Assembly (NCBI RefSeq): GCF_000378965.1 | Contig: NZ_KB900536.1 | Span: 1,415,765 to 1,479,764, forward strand | Direction of reading: 5' to 3' | DNA length: 64,000 nt | Source of the DNA: Thioalkalivibrio thiocyanodenitrificans ARhD 1 | Lineage (GTDB): Bacteria; Pseudomonadota; Gammaproteobacteria; Ectothiorhodospirales; Ectothiorhodospiraceae | Shown here: piece by piece, positions 16,048-25,400 of the stretch | How the letters are laid out: every line of letters starts with the position of its first letter | Position numbering within the stretch: the stretch's first letter is position 1 | Notes under the pieces: generated by a model | Seen by the model: the letters and a program-made list of their open reading frames with translations, nothing else | Told to the model about the DNA's origin: nothing | Databases searched by the model: none | Position numbers and translations under genes: made by a program

Positions 16048-16329
16048 TCAGTCCTGGCGGGAGGTCACCTCCAGCAGATGGTAGCCGAACTGGGTCCTGA
16101 CCGGCCCCTGCACCTGGTTCACCGGCGCGGAGAACACGACCTGGTCGAACTCGGGCACCATCTGTCCGCGCCCGAAGGAACCCAGCTCACCTCCCTGCTT
16201 CCCGGAAGGGCAGGAGGAGTATTCCCTGGCCAGGGCGGCAAAATCCTCGCCCCCTTCAATGCGCGTCTTCAGTTCGTTGCACAGGTCTTCGGAATCCACC
16301 AGGATGTGTCGTGCGCTTGCCATGGCCAT
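16048..16329 (-). CDS. ppiC: parvulin-type peptidyl-prolyl isomerase (PpiC-like)
   Basis: A 93-residue single-domain parvulin, the same length as E. coli PpiC. The sequence runs A-R-H-I-L-V near the start, then EGGEDFAALAREYSSCPSGK, GGELGSFGRGQMVPEFD and the closing TQFGYHLLEV, all family hallmarks. It is cytoplasmic, with no signal peptide. The ATG at 16329 is preferred because GAGGAC lies 8 bases upstream; an ATG at 16323 is also possible. Confidence 0.9.
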   Translation of the reverse strand: MAMASARHILVDSEDLCNELKTRIEGGEDFAALAREYSSCPSGKQGGELGSFGRGQMVPEFDQVVFSAPVNQVQGPVRTQFGYHLLEVTSRQD

Positions 16330-16410
16330 GGAATCTTGTCCTCGAAAATTGAATCGAGGGGCCATTGTGGTGGATACGCCGCCATCAGGGAACCCCCGGC
16401 GCCGGGGCGG

Positions 16411-16782
16411 CTATCCGGTGTCGGTGTCGCGGCACACCAGGTGGATGATTGAGGCCGGACTCGAGATCCAGAACCCCTCGAAACCCTCGGGCAGCGCCTC
16501 GATCTCGTCCCTCCGAACCACGCCGGAAGCCTGCAACGCCGACGCGGCGGCCGCTACATTGTCGGTATTGAGCTCCAGCCACACCTCCGCCTGGCTGAGG
16601 CCGTCGACGGAATCGATCCAGAGCCGGCTGGCGCCGAACTCGAACACCACCGACGGGGCCAGGTGTTCGATGACCGGCAGGCCGGCCACGTCCCGATAGA
16701 ACCGGATGGTGGCGTCGTAGAGATGGGGCGGCACCTTCATGGCGATGTTGCGGCCGCCGGTAAAGCCCGGCTTGTTGCGCAT
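16411..16782 (-). CDS. glyoxalase/VOC-superfamily protein
   Basis: A 123-residue protein of VOC fold type. It contains PPHLYDATIRFYRDVAGLPVIE (the helix and strand that start a VOC module), a FEFGASRLWIDSV strand and VWLELNTDNVAAAASALQ. The metal-binding His/Glu set of true glyoxalase I is incomplete, so the activity is unknown; it might be a resistance or binding protein. It is flanked by ppiC and a small unknown gene on the same strand. Confidence 0.65.
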   Translation of the reverse strand: MRNKPGFTGGRNIAMKVPPHLYDATIRFYRDVAGLPVIEHLAPSVVFEFGASRLWIDSVDGLSQAEVWLELNTDNVAAAASALQASGVVRRDEIEALPEGFEGFWISSPASIIHLVCRDTDTG

Positions 16783-16860
16783 GATGCACTCCTGGTCTGA
16801 TCCGTCCGTGCCACCGCCCGGTGCCGGCCATCCGGCACCGGCACGCTCACCCCGCGCCCG

Positions 16861-17103
16861 TCACTCGAGCCAATCCAGCAGATAGAAAAGGTACTGCCCC
16901 TCCGACGATTTGGACGGGCCAAGCACCCGTGCGGGGAACCATTTTCCCTGCGGGTCCGCCGCCGCGACGGCCGCCTCCGCTGAATCCATCAACCGCACAC
17001 ACCCGGCGGGAAAGCGCTTGCGGGTACGGCCGGGCATGTAGACCAGCGCATGATGTGCGGCGGAGACGTCGGTCTCGGGATCGGGTGGAACAATGCCTCG
17101 CAT
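16861..17103 (-). CDS. small conserved-looking protein, unknown function
   Basis: An 80-residue protein beginning MRGIVPPDPETDVSAAHHA, with a good GAGGAAG ribosome site 8 bp after the FHA gene's stop. The close spacing indicates an operon with the FHA protein. It has a basic stretch (GRTRKRFPAGCVRLMDS) and ends YLFYLLDWLE. No signal peptide or membrane helix. I do not recognise the family. Confidence 0.55.
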   Translation of the reverse strand: MRGIVPPDPETDVSAAHHALVYMPGRTRKRFPAGCVRLMDSAEAAVAAADPQGKWFPARVLGPSKSSEGQYLFYLLDWLE

Positions 17104-17111
17104 GCTCTTCC

Positions 17112-17849
17112 TCACTCCAGGGTCCATAGCCCGGTATGGGCATCCGTCGGGTCCGGTCCAACGACTATCAGTATGCGCAGGTCGCCCACATGAATCACGT
17201 CGTTGTGCCTGAGCGGTACCGCTTCGGCTTCGAGTGCGACGTCGTTCACCCGTACGCGGCCCGGGTCACCCTGTACCTGCCGGATGGAGAGTTCATCGCC
17301 ACTGCGCAGGAACACCACCACTTCCTGCCCGGGCTCTCCGAGGGCGGTCACCGGCCCCAGCAGGTCCAGTTGCCGCCCCTGGTTGCAGCCGCTCATGATG
17401 CGCAGGGCCATCTGGCGATCCGCCGCCTGCCCGGCCTGGCGGGCGGCGGCCCGCAACTGCCTGATCCGCCGGGTGCAATGCTCATCCGCCAACCCCGGCG
17501 GCATACCCGGGCGGTCGACCCGGAGGATCTGCGTGGGCGGGCCCGGATCCTGGACGACGACCTCGCCCCTGCCGAAGCCCAGGCGATAGTTGCCGATGGC
17601 GATCATGTCTCCGTCCCGCAGCGAATGCGTGGTCACGCGCCTGCCGTTGACGAAGGTACCGTTGGTGCTGTCGAGATCCTGGATCGTGACCTCGCCCCCG
17701 GTCAGTTCGATACGCGCGTGCCGGCCGCTCACGGCCCGATCACTCAGCACGATGTCGTTGTCCGGCCTCCGACCGATGGTGGTGACCCCGTCGGACAGAT
17801 CCAGTTCGCCCAACGGCTTGCCGCGCTTTCGCAAATACAGCTTCATCAT
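17112..17849 (-). CDS. FHA-domain protein
   Basis: A 245-residue protein. The N-terminal FHA domain (about 22-95) has all key residues for phosphothreonine binding: TIGRRPDNDIVLSD, VSGRHARI and DLDSTNGTFVNGRRV. A linker with a basic RRIRQLRAAARQAGQAADRQ helix follows. The last 90 residues look like a second, degenerate FHA fold (ALGEPGQEV... VRVNDVALEAEAVPLRHNDVIHVGDLRI) lacking the Arg/Ser/His set. The start is either of two adjacent ATGs (17849 or 17846), with a weak GGGG upstream. No kinase or secretion genes are adjacent. Confidence 0.8.
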   Translation of the reverse strand: MMKLYLRKRGKPLGELDLSDGVTTIGRRPDNDIVLSDRAVSGRHARIELTGGEVTIQDLDSTNGTFVNGRRVTTHSLRDGDMIAIGNYRLGFGRGEVVVQDPGPPTQILRVDRPGMPPGLADEHCTRRIRQLRAAARQAGQAADRQMALRIMSGCNQGRQLDLLGPVTALGEPGQEVVVFLRSGDELSIRQVQGDPGRVRVNDVALEAEAVPLRHNDVIHVGDLRILIVVGPDPTDAHTGLWTLE

Positions 17850-17953
17850 GGCCCCGTTGCGCATTCTTTCGAACGCCCGGACAACAGGAGAGCCCTGTCG
17901 GGCATTCACATAGCCGAAGGCGGAGGGAGCGTCAACTCCCGCCGCTGCCGGCC

Positions 17954-18967
17954 TCACGGCAGCGAGCGGTCATGGCCCGTGAAATCCACCCGCCCTTCCA
18001 CGGCATCTGCGATCCGGCTGCCCGCCTGCGACCGGGCCCGGGCACCATCCGGGTCACGGGGAAAATCCGGATCCATCAGTTCCAGGAAGGAACAGGCCTG
18101 CGGCGACAGGAACTTGCCCTTGCGCATCACGACACCGTAGGTGCGCCTGGGGAAATACTCGCTCAACGGGATGGCCGCCAGCTTCTCCTGCCCGGTCAGG
18201 CAGATACTCGTGACGATGGACACGCCCAGGCCCAGTTCCACGAACTTCTTGATCACCTCCCAGCCGCCGGCCTCCAGAACCACGTGATAACTCAGGCCGT
18301 GCTGATGAAACACGAGATCCACGATCTGCCAGGTGGAAAGGTGGCGTGGCGGCAGGATCAGTCCACAGGGCGCCACCTCTTCCAGGGTCACCTTCTTCTT
18401 GCGCGCCAGGGGGTGGTCCAGCGAGGTGATCAGCATGGGCTCGTAGGTGAATATGGGGTGATAGCTCATGTCGTCGGGCACATCGATCATGGAACCCACG
18501 GCGAAATCCACCTCGCCGGCGCGCAGCATCTTCAGACCGTCGCGGCCCGTGACGTTGTGCATGTGCAGTTTCACGTTCGGATAGCGCTCGCTGAAGCGTT
18601 TTACGTAATCCGGCAGGAGATAGAGGATGGTGGATTCCCCGGCCGCCAGATCCAGCGCCCCCTGGCCGACCTCACCCAGACGCGCGGCGAACACCTCGGG
18701 CAGGTGGTCCATGCCCTCCACCAGCGGCAGGCTGGTCTCCAGCAGCACCTGACCCGCCGCGGTCAGATCGATGCGGGGGCCCCGGCGATCGAACAGGAGC
18801 ACACCCAGATCCTTTTCCAGGGCCTTGATCAGCAGGGACACCGAGGGCTGGCTGACACACAGGCGCTCCGCGGCCTTGGAGATGCTGCCTGTCTGTGCCG
18901 CCTGGCAGAATGCGCGCAGCTGTCGCAGCCGGTTGGGCGTTGCGGCGAGTGAATTGTTGCGGGCCAT
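17954..18967 (-). CDS. LysR-family transcriptional regulator (CysB/Cbl-like)
   Basis: A 337-residue regulator. The winged helix-turn-helix (about 13-75) reads LRAFCQAAQTGSISKAAERL then VSQPSVSLLIKALEKDLG. The effector domain follows, with an extended C-terminal tail rich in R and D. It is divergent from aceB, with 206 bp between them, the classic LysR arrangement, so control of the glyoxylate shunt is the natural inference. The effector is unknown. The family-level resemblance (PSVSLLIKALE) is to the CysB-type clade only in a general way. Confidence 0.85.
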   Translation of the reverse strand: MARNNSLAATPNRLRQLRAFCQAAQTGSISKAAERLCVSQPSVSLLIKALEKDLGVLLFDRRGPRIDLTAAGQVLLETSLPLVEGMDHLPEVFAARLGEVGQGALDLAAGESTILYLLPDYVKRFSERYPNVKLHMHNVTGRDGLKMLRAGEVDFAVGSMIDVPDDMSYHPIFTYEPMLITSLDHPLARKKKVTLEEVAPCGLILPPRHLSTWQIVDLVFHQHGLSYHVVLEAGGWEVIKKFVELGLGVSIVTSICLTGQEKLAAIPLSEYFPRRTYGVVMRKGKFLSPQACSFLELMDPDFPRDPDGARARSQAGSRIADAVEGRVDFTGHDRSLP

Positions 18968-19037
18968 GGACTAAACCTATAGTGAATGCCACCGGTGCCA
19001 CGAAACCTCGCGGTCTCATTGTGGAATTTAATATTCA

Positions 19038-19052
19038 TTATTTGGTTAATAA
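19038..19052 (+). promoter_or_regulatory. inverted repeat in the LysR-aceB divergent promoter
   Basis: TTATT-N5-AATAA (TTATTTGGTTAATAA) lies in a conspicuously AT-rich patch between the divergent regulator and aceB genes. LysR proteins bind T-N11-A dyads, and this fits loosely. The rest of the 206-bp gap has no other clear signal. Confidence 0.4.
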
Positions 19053-19173
19053 CCTAGTCAAATACTACGCAGTTTTCTACCGTAGGGCCAGACAGACCCG
19101 GGCGGCCCGGGCGCCGATCCCGTAAAGATCAGACCGGCCCCGGTCCCGGGACACGCCACAGGAGGAGACGACC

Positions 19174-20763
19174 ATGCCGAACTACAGCGACGCCGTCGCG
19201 TTCAACGGCCCCATCGAGGGCTTCGAGGACCTGCTCACGCCCGAGGCGGTGGAATTCCTGGTGTCGCTGCACGATCGCTTCGCCGAGCGGGTGGAAGCCC
19301 TGCTGCAGGCGCGCCGCGAGCGCCAGGCCCGCTTCGACGCAGGCGAATTGCCGGACTTCCTCCCGGAGACCCGCGAGATCCGCGAGTCCGACTGGACCGT
19401 GGCGCGCATCCCCGAGGACCTCCTTGACCGGCGCGTGGAGATCACCGGCCCCACCGACCGCAAGATGCTGATCAACGCGCTCAACAGCGGCGCGAAATGC
19501 TTCATGGCATGCCTGGAGGATGCCCATTCCCCCACGTGGCGCAACTGTCTCGAGGGGCAGGTCAATCTGCGCGATGCGGTCAACCGCACCATCGACTTCA
19601 CATCGCCGGAAGGCAAGGACTACCGCCTCAACGACGATACCGCCGTGCTGATCGTGCGCCCCCGCGGCTGGCACCTGCCGGAAAAGCACATGGCCGTGAA
19701 CGGCAAACCCATCCCGGGCGCCCTGTTCGACTTCGGCCTGTACTTCTTCCACAACGCTCGCAACCTGATCGACCGGGGCACCGGTCCCTACTTCTACCTG
19801 CCCAAGATGCAGGCGCACCAGGAGGCTCGGCTCTGGAACGATGTCTTCGAGTTCGCGCAGCAGGCACTGGGCATTCCCTCGGGCACCATCAAGGCCACGG
19901 TGCTGATCGAAACCCTGCCGGCGGTGTTCGAACTGGACGAGATCCTGTGGGAACTCAAGGACCACATGGCCGGCCTCAACTGCGGGCGGTGGGATTACAT
20001 CTTCAGTTACATCAAGACATTCCGGAGGCACCCGGACCGCATCCTGCCGGATCGGGGACTGGTCGGCATGACCGTGCCGTTCATGCGCGCCTACTCCCTG
20101 CTGGTGATCAAGACCTGCCATCGCCGCGGCGCTTTCGCCATGGGCGGCATGGCCGCCCAGATTCCGGTGCGCGGTGACGAGGACGCCAATCGGGAGGCCT
20201 TCGACAAGGTACGCGCCGACAAGGAGCGGGAGGTGAAGGACGGCCACGACGGCACCTGGGTGGCGCACCCGGGCCTGGTGCCCGTGGCCATGGAGGTGTT
20301 CGACAGGCACATGCCGGACGCCAACCAATTGGCGCGCCAGCGGCCTGACGTGGACGCCGACCGGGACACGCTGATCAGACCGGCCGAGGGCGCCATCACC
20401 GAGGCCGGGCTGCGCAACAACATCAACGTCGGCATCCAGTACATGGCCGCCTGGCTGGGCGGACGCGGCGCCGTGCCCATTCACAACCTCATGGAGGACG
20501 CCGCCACCGCCGAGATCTCCCGCTGCCAGGTCTGGCAGTGGATCCGCCACCCCGGCGGCGTGCTGGACGACGGGCGCCGGGTGACGCTGGCGATGGTGGA
20601 ACAGCTCATCCCCGAGGAGTTGGAAACGATCCGCAAGGAGGTGGGCAACGAGGCCTTCGAGTCAGGCCACTACAAGCTGGCCGCGAAACTGTTCGAGGAC
20701 ATCACGAGTGCGGAGGAGCTGGTGGATTTCCTCACCCTGGTGGCATACCAGCATTTGGAGTGA
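19174..20763 (+). CDS. aceB: malate synthase A
   Basis: A 529-residue enzyme condensing acetyl-CoA with glyoxylate to malate, the second step of the glyoxylate bypass. Type A length and motifs are present: the CLEDAHSPTWRN segment, VRPRGWHLPEKH carrying the catalytic arginine, YFYLPKMQAHQEARLWNDVF, and NLMEDAATAEISR carrying the catalytic aspartate. AGGAGGAGACGACC precedes the ATG. It lies divergent from a LysR gene and convergent with rraA/aceA. Confidence 0.97.
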   Translation: MPNYSDAVAFNGPIEGFEDLLTPEAVEFLVSLHDRFAERVEALLQARRERQARFDAGELPDFLPETREIRESDWTVARIPEDLLDRRVEITGPTDRKMLINALNSGAKCFMACLEDAHSPTWRNCLEGQVNLRDAVNRTIDFTSPEGKDYRLNDDTAVLIVRPRGWHLPEKHMAVNGKPIPGALFDFGLYFFHNARNLIDRGTGPYFYLPKMQAHQEARLWNDVFEFAQQALGIPSGTIKATVLIETLPAVFELDEILWELKDHMAGLNCGRWDYIFSYIKTFRRHPDRILPDRGLVGMTVPFMRAYSLLVIKTCHRRGAFAMGGMAAQIPVRGDEDANREAFDKVRADKEREVKDGHDGTWVAHPGLVPVAMEVFDRHMPDANQLARQRPDVDADRDTLIRPAEGAITEAGLRNNINVGIQYMAAWLGGRGAVPIHNLMEDAATAEISRCQVWQWIRHPGGVLDDGRRVTLAMVEQLIPEELETIRKEVGNEAFESGHYKLAAKLFEDITSAEELVDFLTLVAYQHLE

Positions 20764-20834
20764 GGCGTCAGGCGTGAGGGGATAGGCGTGCAGATCGACC
20801 TTCAGGCCGTCCACGCCTCACCCCTGACGCCTCA
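20761..20834 (+). terminator. hairpin shared by aceB and rraA ends
   Basis: TGAGGCGTCAGG (20761-20772) pairs perfectly with CCTGACGCCTCA (20823-20834), and further GGCGTGAGGGG/CCCCTCAC pairing is possible inside. The stem includes the stop codons of both convergent genes. This may be a bidirectional terminator or a remnant palindromic repeat. Confidence 0.6.
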
Positions 20835-21326
20835 CCCCTCACCCTGCAAAACAATCACCCCGTCCTCGTCCGCGAACACCCGCTCGCCCGGCGTGAACGT
20901 GACGCCGCCGAAGGCAACCGGTACGTCCACCTCACCGCCGCCCCGCTTTTCGCTCCTGCGCGGATGGGTGCCGAGCGCCTTCACGCCCAGGGGCAGCGTC
21001 GAGAGCACGGCCGCATCACGCACGCAGCCGTACATCACCACGCCCGCCCAGCCGTTATCCAGGGCCAGCTGGGCGAGGTTGTCGCCGAGCATGGCGCAAC
21101 GCGGTGAGCCGCCGGCATCCACCACCAGCACCCGGCCATGGCCCCCGGTCTCGAGGACCGTGCGCACCTGCGTGTTGTCCTCGAAGCAGCGGATGGTGGC
21201 GGCGGGTCCGGAGAAAGCGGTGACACCGCCGAAATCCCTGAACGGTATCTCACAGACACGGGCCGCCTCCCCGTGGGAATCGCACAGATCCGCGGTCGCG
21301 GTCAGTCCATAGGATGCGGGTTCCAT
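20832..21326 (-). CDS. rraA: RraA-family protein (RNase E inhibitor / HMG aldolase-like)
   Basis: A 164-residue protein of RraA length. It has [24 protein letters not shown] at the start, the conserved [22 protein letters not shown] core, and [33 protein letters not shown]. The G-D-N-L-A and R-D motifs are shared by RraA and by 4-hydroxy-4-methyl-2-oxoglutarate aldolases, so the name does not fix the activity. AGGAGG precedes the ATG. It follows aceA on the same strand after 65 bp and is probably co-transcribed with it. Confidence 0.85.
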   Translation of the reverse strand: MEPASYGLTATADLCDSHGEAARVCEIPFRDFGGVTAFSGPAATIRCFEDNTQVRTVLETGGHGRVLVVDAGGSPRCAMLGDNLAQLALDNGWAGVVMYGCVRDAAVLSTLPLGVKALGTHPRRSEKRGGGEVDVPVAFGGVTFTPGERVFADEDGVIVLQGEG

Positions 21327-21391
21327 GATCACCTCCTGGCCCGGGACTGAATGAACGGCGCCGGGGACTCCGTGCCCCCGGCACGCCGGTC

Positions 21392-22711
21392 TCACTCCTT
21401 GGCGTCGTCGAACTGGGCCTCCTCGGTGGAACCGGTCAGCGCCGTGACCGAGGACAGCCCGCCCTGGATGGTGGTGGTCACGTCGTCGAAGTACCCGGCG
21501 CCCACCTCCTGCTGATGGGATACGAACGTGTAACCCTTCTCGCGCGCGGCGAATTCCGGCTCCTGCACCTTCTCCACGTAATGGCGCATGCCCTCGCCCC
21601 GGGCATAGTCGTGGGCCAGGTCGAACATGTTGAACCACATGCTGTGGATACCCGCCAGGGTGATGAACTGGTACTTGTAGCCGTACTCGGAGAGCTTGTC
21701 CTGAAACCCGGCGATGGTCTTCATGTCCAGGTTCTTCTTCCAGTTGAACGACGGCGAGCAGTTGTAGGCCAGCAGCTGGCCGGGATGCTTCTCGCGCACC
21801 GCCTCGGCGAACTCCCGGGCGAAACCCAGATCCGGCGTGCCCGTCTCGCACCACACCAGATCCGCGTAGGGCGCATAGGCCACACCCCGGCTGATGGCCT
21901 GCTCCAGACCGTTCTTCACGCGGTAGAAGCCCTCGGCGGTACGCTCCCCGGTGATGAACGGCTTGTCGTTCTCGTCCACGTCGGAGGTCAGCAGGTTTGC
22001 CGCCTCGGCATCGGTGCGCGCCAGCAGCAGGGTGGGCACCCCCATCACGTCGGCCGCCAGACGGGCAGCCACGAGCTTCTGAACCGCCTCCTGGGTGGGC
22101 ACCAGTACCTTGCCGCCCATGTGACCGCACTTCTTGACCGCAGCCAACTGATCCTCGAAGTGCACACCGGCCGCGCCGGCGACAATCATGTTCTTCATCA
22201 ATTCGAAGGCGTTGAGCACGCCGCCGAAACCAGCCTCGGCGTCCGCCACGATGGGCAGAAAGAAGTCCACGCCGTTTTCGTCTTCCGGCGCGACACCCCG
22301 GCCCCACTGGATCTCGTCGGCGCGCTTGAAGGTGTTGTTGATCCGGCGCACCACGGTGGGCACGGAGTCGTAGGCGTACAGGGACTGGTCCGGGTACATG
22401 GTCTCGGAGCTGTTGTTGTCCGCCGCCACCTGCCAGCCCGACAGGTAGATGGCCTCCACGCCCGCCTTGGCCTGCTGCAGCGCCTGACCGGCGGTGAGCG
22501 CACCGAGGCAGTTCACGTAACCCTTCCTCGCCTCGCCGTTGACCAGCCGCCAGAGTTTCTCTGCACCCCGGCGGGCGAGGGTTTGCTCAGACTGAACCGA
22601 GCCCCTCAGCCGCACGACATCCGCGGCGCTGTATCCACGGGTCACGCCCTCCCATCGCGAATTCTCCGCCCAGTCACGTTCCAGGGCCTTGATCTGCTGT
22701 TCTCTCGTCAT
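21392..22711 (-). CDS. aceA: isocitrate lyase
   Basis: A 439-residue enzyme splitting isocitrate to glyoxylate and succinate. The catalytic loop [10 protein letters not shown] is present, along with [36 protein letters not shown] and the [13 protein letters not shown] substrate segment. With aceB and aceK in the same 5.5-kb block, the glyoxylate shunt is complete. It is divergent from aceK with a 240-bp AT-rich control region between them. Confidence 0.97.
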   Translation of the reverse strand: MTREQQIKALERDWAENSRWEGVTRGYSAADVVRLRGSVQSEQTLARRGAEKLWRLVNGEARKGYVNCLGALTAGQALQQAKAGVEAIYLSGWQVAADNNSSETMYPDQSLYAYDSVPTVVRRINNTFKRADEIQWGRGVAPEDENGVDFFLPIVADAEAGFGGVLNAFELMKNMIVAGAAGVHFEDQLAAVKKCGHMGGKVLVPTQEAVQKLVAARLAADVMGVPTLLLARTDAEAANLLTSDVDENDKPFITGERTAEGFYRVKNGLEQAISRGVAYAPYADLVWCETGTPDLGFAREFAEAVREKHPGQLLAYNCSPSFNWKKNLDMKTIAGFQDKLSEYGYKYQFITLAGIHSMWFNMFDLAHDYARGEGMRHYVEKVQEPEFAAREKGYTFVSHQQEVGAGYFDDVTTTIQGGLSSVTALTGSTEEAQFDDAKE

Positions 22712-22840
22712 CTTCTCAATCCTCTCCGCGATGGTGGCTGGTCTGGTTATCGGATCCCGGGGTCCGGCCCCGGGACGGCTCGGTTCAATCTCCGGCCCAT
22801 GTACGCTAACTGACCTTCAGGCGCAGCGAAAGGGCCTTAA

Positions 22841-22861
22841 TTTCAATGATATGAATTGAAA
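22841..22861 (+). promoter_or_regulatory. perfect 7-7-7 inverted repeat in the aceA-aceK control region
   Basis: TTTCAAT-N7-ATTGAAA is a perfect dyad about 130 bp upstream of aceA and 92 bp upstream of aceK. A second dyad, TGGCGTGTACGCCA, follows at 22879-22892. Both sit in the only AT-rich stretch here, so operator roles for one or both divergent genes are likely. The binding protein is unknown. Confidence 0.5.
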
Positions 22862-22952
22862 AACTTAATATAGCGGCGTGGCGTGTACGCCATGATTGAA
22901 TGGTATAGTGCAGGCACATGCAGTTGAGGGACGCGAACTTTCAGGCCTTGCC

Positions 22953-24707
22953 ATGAGCGATCTTGCCCGACAGCTTGCCCGCTCGATACTGACCGGTTTC
23001 GAACGCCATTTCTCGTTCTTCCAGGAGATCACCAGCGTGGCCCGGGAACGTTTCGAGGAATCGGACTGGGACGGTGTGCGCACGGCTGCCGCCAAACGCA
23101 TCAGTTTCTATGACAAACGGGTGCGCGAAACGATCCACAAGCTGCGCGACAGTTTCGGTATCGAGCGCCTGGACGAGCCCCTCTGGCAAGAGGTGAAAGG
23201 CATCTACACCGGGCTGCTGGCGCACCACAGCCGCCCCGAACTGGCGGAGACCTTCTACAATTCGGTGTTCTGCCAGCTCTTCGAGCGCAAGTATTTCAAC
23301 AACGACAACATCTTCGTCGAATCCGTGGTGGATCGCCGGGCGCTGGCGCAACGCTATCGCGGGTTCATGTCCTTTCATCCGCGCGACGGGGGCCTGGAAA
23401 CCAGCATCTGGGAGATCCTCTCGGCCTTCTACTTCAATGTCCCCTACGAGGACGTGGACCGGGATGCCAAGCGCATTGCAGACGCACTGCTCAGACGCTC
23501 GCGGTTCGGCTCCTCGGACATGGAAGAGTTGCGCATCGACGTGCTCGAGTTTCCGTTTTTCCGCAACAAGGCAGCCTACCTGATCGGACGTGTCGTGCGG
23601 GGCGAGGACTCCCACCCCTTCATCGTGCCGCTGGTCAACAACGAGCAGGGAGGCATCTACGCCGACACCCTGCTCACCACCGAGGACGAGGCCGAGGCGG
23701 TGTTCAGCTTTGCCCGGGCATACTTCCTGGTGAAAACACCGGTCCCCGCGGCGACCGTGGCCTTCCTGCAGGACATCATGCCCGAGAAGCCGATTGCCGA
23801 GATCTACATGAGCATCGGCTTCCAGAAGCAGGCGAAGAACGACTTCTACCGGGATTTCCTGAATCACCTGCAGGAAAGCGACGATACGTTCCAGGTCGCC
23901 CCCGGCACACGCGGGCTGGTAATGGCCGTCTTCACCCTGCCGTCCTATCCGTATGTGTTCAAGGTGATACGCGACCGCTTCCCGCCCCAGAAGCAGGTCA
24001 CTCCGGAACTGGTGAGAAAGCGATACCTGCAGGTCAAGATGCATGACCGCGTCGGCCGCATGGCCGATACCCTGGAATACTCCGACGTGGCCTTCCCCCT
24101 GAAGCGCTTCTCGCCGGAGTTGCTGGCGGAGCTCAAGGAGCAGATCCCGGAGAAGATCGAGATCGAGGGGAACGTGCTTTTCATCCGGCACCTTTACATC
24201 GAGAAGCGCATGGCCCCGCTCAATGTCTTCCTGGAACAGGCCAACGAGGAGGAGGCCCGGGACGCCCTGGATGACTGGGGCCGCGCCATCCAGCAGCTCA
24301 TGGCGGTCAATATCTTTCCGGGAGACCTGCTCTTCAAGAACTTCGGGGTGACCGGCAGCGGCAAGGTGGTGTTCTACGACTACGACGAGATCTGCTATCT
24401 CACGGAATGCAACTTCCGCAGGATCCCCGCGCCGCGCACGCCGGAGGACGAGCTGAGCTCGGACCCCTGGTATTCGGTGGGACCCCACGACATCTTTCCC
24501 GAGGAGTTCCCCACGTTCCTGACCACGGACGTGCAACAGAGGCGGCTGCTGAAGGAGCTTCACCCGGAGCTGTTCGATTACCGGTACTGGCAACAGCGCC
24601 AGAAGGAAGTCGAGCACGGCATATACGGAGATGTGTTTCCCTACCCGAGGCGACTGCGCTTCCCGCGCCCGGAAACCGTCCCGCCGGAACCGGCTACGGT
24701 CGAGTAG
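22953..24707 (+). CDS. aceK: isocitrate dehydrogenase kinase/phosphatase
   Basis: A 584-residue bifunctional enzyme (E. coli AceK is 578). It phosphorylates and dephosphorylates isocitrate dehydrogenase to steer carbon into the glyoxylate shunt. Recognisable features are SDLARQLARSILTGFERHF, the regulatory N-terminal half ending near NEQGGIYADTLL, and the kinase half with GLVMAVFTLPSYPYVFKVIRD (ATP-binding lysine), NIFPGDLLFKNFGVT (catalytic loop) and VVFYDYDEICYLTECNFR. The ribosome site is weak, suggesting low expression. It is divergent from aceA. Confidence 0.96.
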   Translation: MSDLARQLARSILTGFERHFSFFQEITSVARERFEESDWDGVRTAAAKRISFYDKRVRETIHKLRDSFGIERLDEPLWQEVKGIYTGLLAHHSRPELAETFYNSVFCQLFERKYFNNDNIFVESVVDRRALAQRYRGFMSFHPRDGGLETSIWEILSAFYFNVPYEDVDRDAKRIADALLRRSRFGSSDMEELRIDVLEFPFFRNKAAYLIGRVVRGEDSHPFIVPLVNNEQGGIYADTLLTTEDEAEAVFSFARAYFLVKTPVPAATVAFLQDIMPEKPIAEIYMSIGFQKQAKNDFYRDFLNHLQESDDTFQVAPGTRGLVMAVFTLPSYPYVFKVIRDRFPPQKQVTPELVRKRYLQVKMHDRVGRMADTLEYSDVAFPLKRFSPELLAELKEQIPEKIEIEGNVLFIRHLYIEKRMAPLNVFLEQANEEEARDALDDWGRAIQQLMAVNIFPGDLLFKNFGVTGSGKVVFYDYDEICYLTECNFRRIPAPRTPEDELSSDPWYSVGPHDIFPEEFPTFLTTDVQQRRLLKELHPELFDYRYWQQRQKEVEHGIYGDVFPYPRRLRFPRPETVPPEPATVE

Positions 24708-24871
24708 TTCAACCGCCCGTCGCGGGAGTCACCGGGCCACGGCGGGCCCCCTGGTCCCGCGGCCCGTGCCGATACCCGGTCACCGGCAGGCCCGAAGGCG
24801 GTTGGCGCGGACCCTGAAGGGGACAGTGCACAGGAGGCTGCCGCCACCCCGGCGACCCGAGGAGACCCCCG

Positions 24872-25360
24872 ATGACGACCGACAAACCGAGGACACCCGA
24901 GGATTTCATGCGCCGGGCGATCGCCCTCAGCCGCGAGCGCATGCGCACGGGAGACGGCGGACCCTTCGCGGCCATCATCGTACGCGATGGCGGCATCCTC
25001 GCCGAAGGCTGGAACCAGGTCACCAGCCACAATGATCCGACTGCGCATGCGGAGATCGTCGCGATCAGACGCGCGTGTGATGCCATCGACGGCATCTCGC
25101 TCGAGGGCGCCGAGATCTACGCGACCTGCGAGCCGTGTCCCATGTGCATGGCGGCCATCTACTGGGCACGGATCTCCCGGCTCTACTACGCGAACACCAC
25201 GGAAGACGCGGAGGCCATCGGGTTCGACGACGGGGCGATCTATCGCGAAATCGCCCTGGCGCCCGAACACCGCACGATGCCGGCCGAGCGCCTGCTGGGG
25301 GACGAGGCGCTGGAAGTCTTCCGGGAGTGGGAGGCATGGCCGGGCAAGCAGCGGTACTAG
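24872..25360 (+). CDS. zinc-dependent nucleoside/guanine deaminase
   Basis: A 162-residue cytidine/deoxycytidylate-fold deaminase. The zinc site is complete: HAE (in PTAHAEIVAIRRA) with the catalytic glutamate, and PCPMC (in CEPCPMCMAAIYW). The C-terminal AIGFDDGAIYREIALAPEHR resembles guanine deaminases of the GuaD type more than TadA. The product is cytosolic. GAGGAGACCCCCG precedes the ATG. No purine-catabolism neighbours are present, so the substrate is uncertain. Confidence 0.8.
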   Translation: MTTDKPRTPEDFMRRAIALSRERMRTGDGGPFAAIIVRDGGILAEGWNQVTSHNDPTAHAEIVAIRRACDAIDGISLEGAEIYATCEPCPMCMAAIYWARISRLYYANTTEDAEAIGFDDGAIYREIALAPEHRTMPAERLLGDEALEVFREWEAWPGKQRY

Positions 25361-25373
25361 CCCGCATATTGCG
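25357..25373 (+). repeat. solitary end of the MITE-like repeat
   Basis: CTAGCCCGCATAT here equals the terminal 13 bases of the inverted-repeat element at 14266-14449, followed by TGCG. No opposite end is found nearby. The stop codon of the deaminase gene is formed by its CTAG. Confidence 0.45.
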
Positions 25374-25400
25374 TCTGCATTGTGCCCGAAGAAAGGGATC

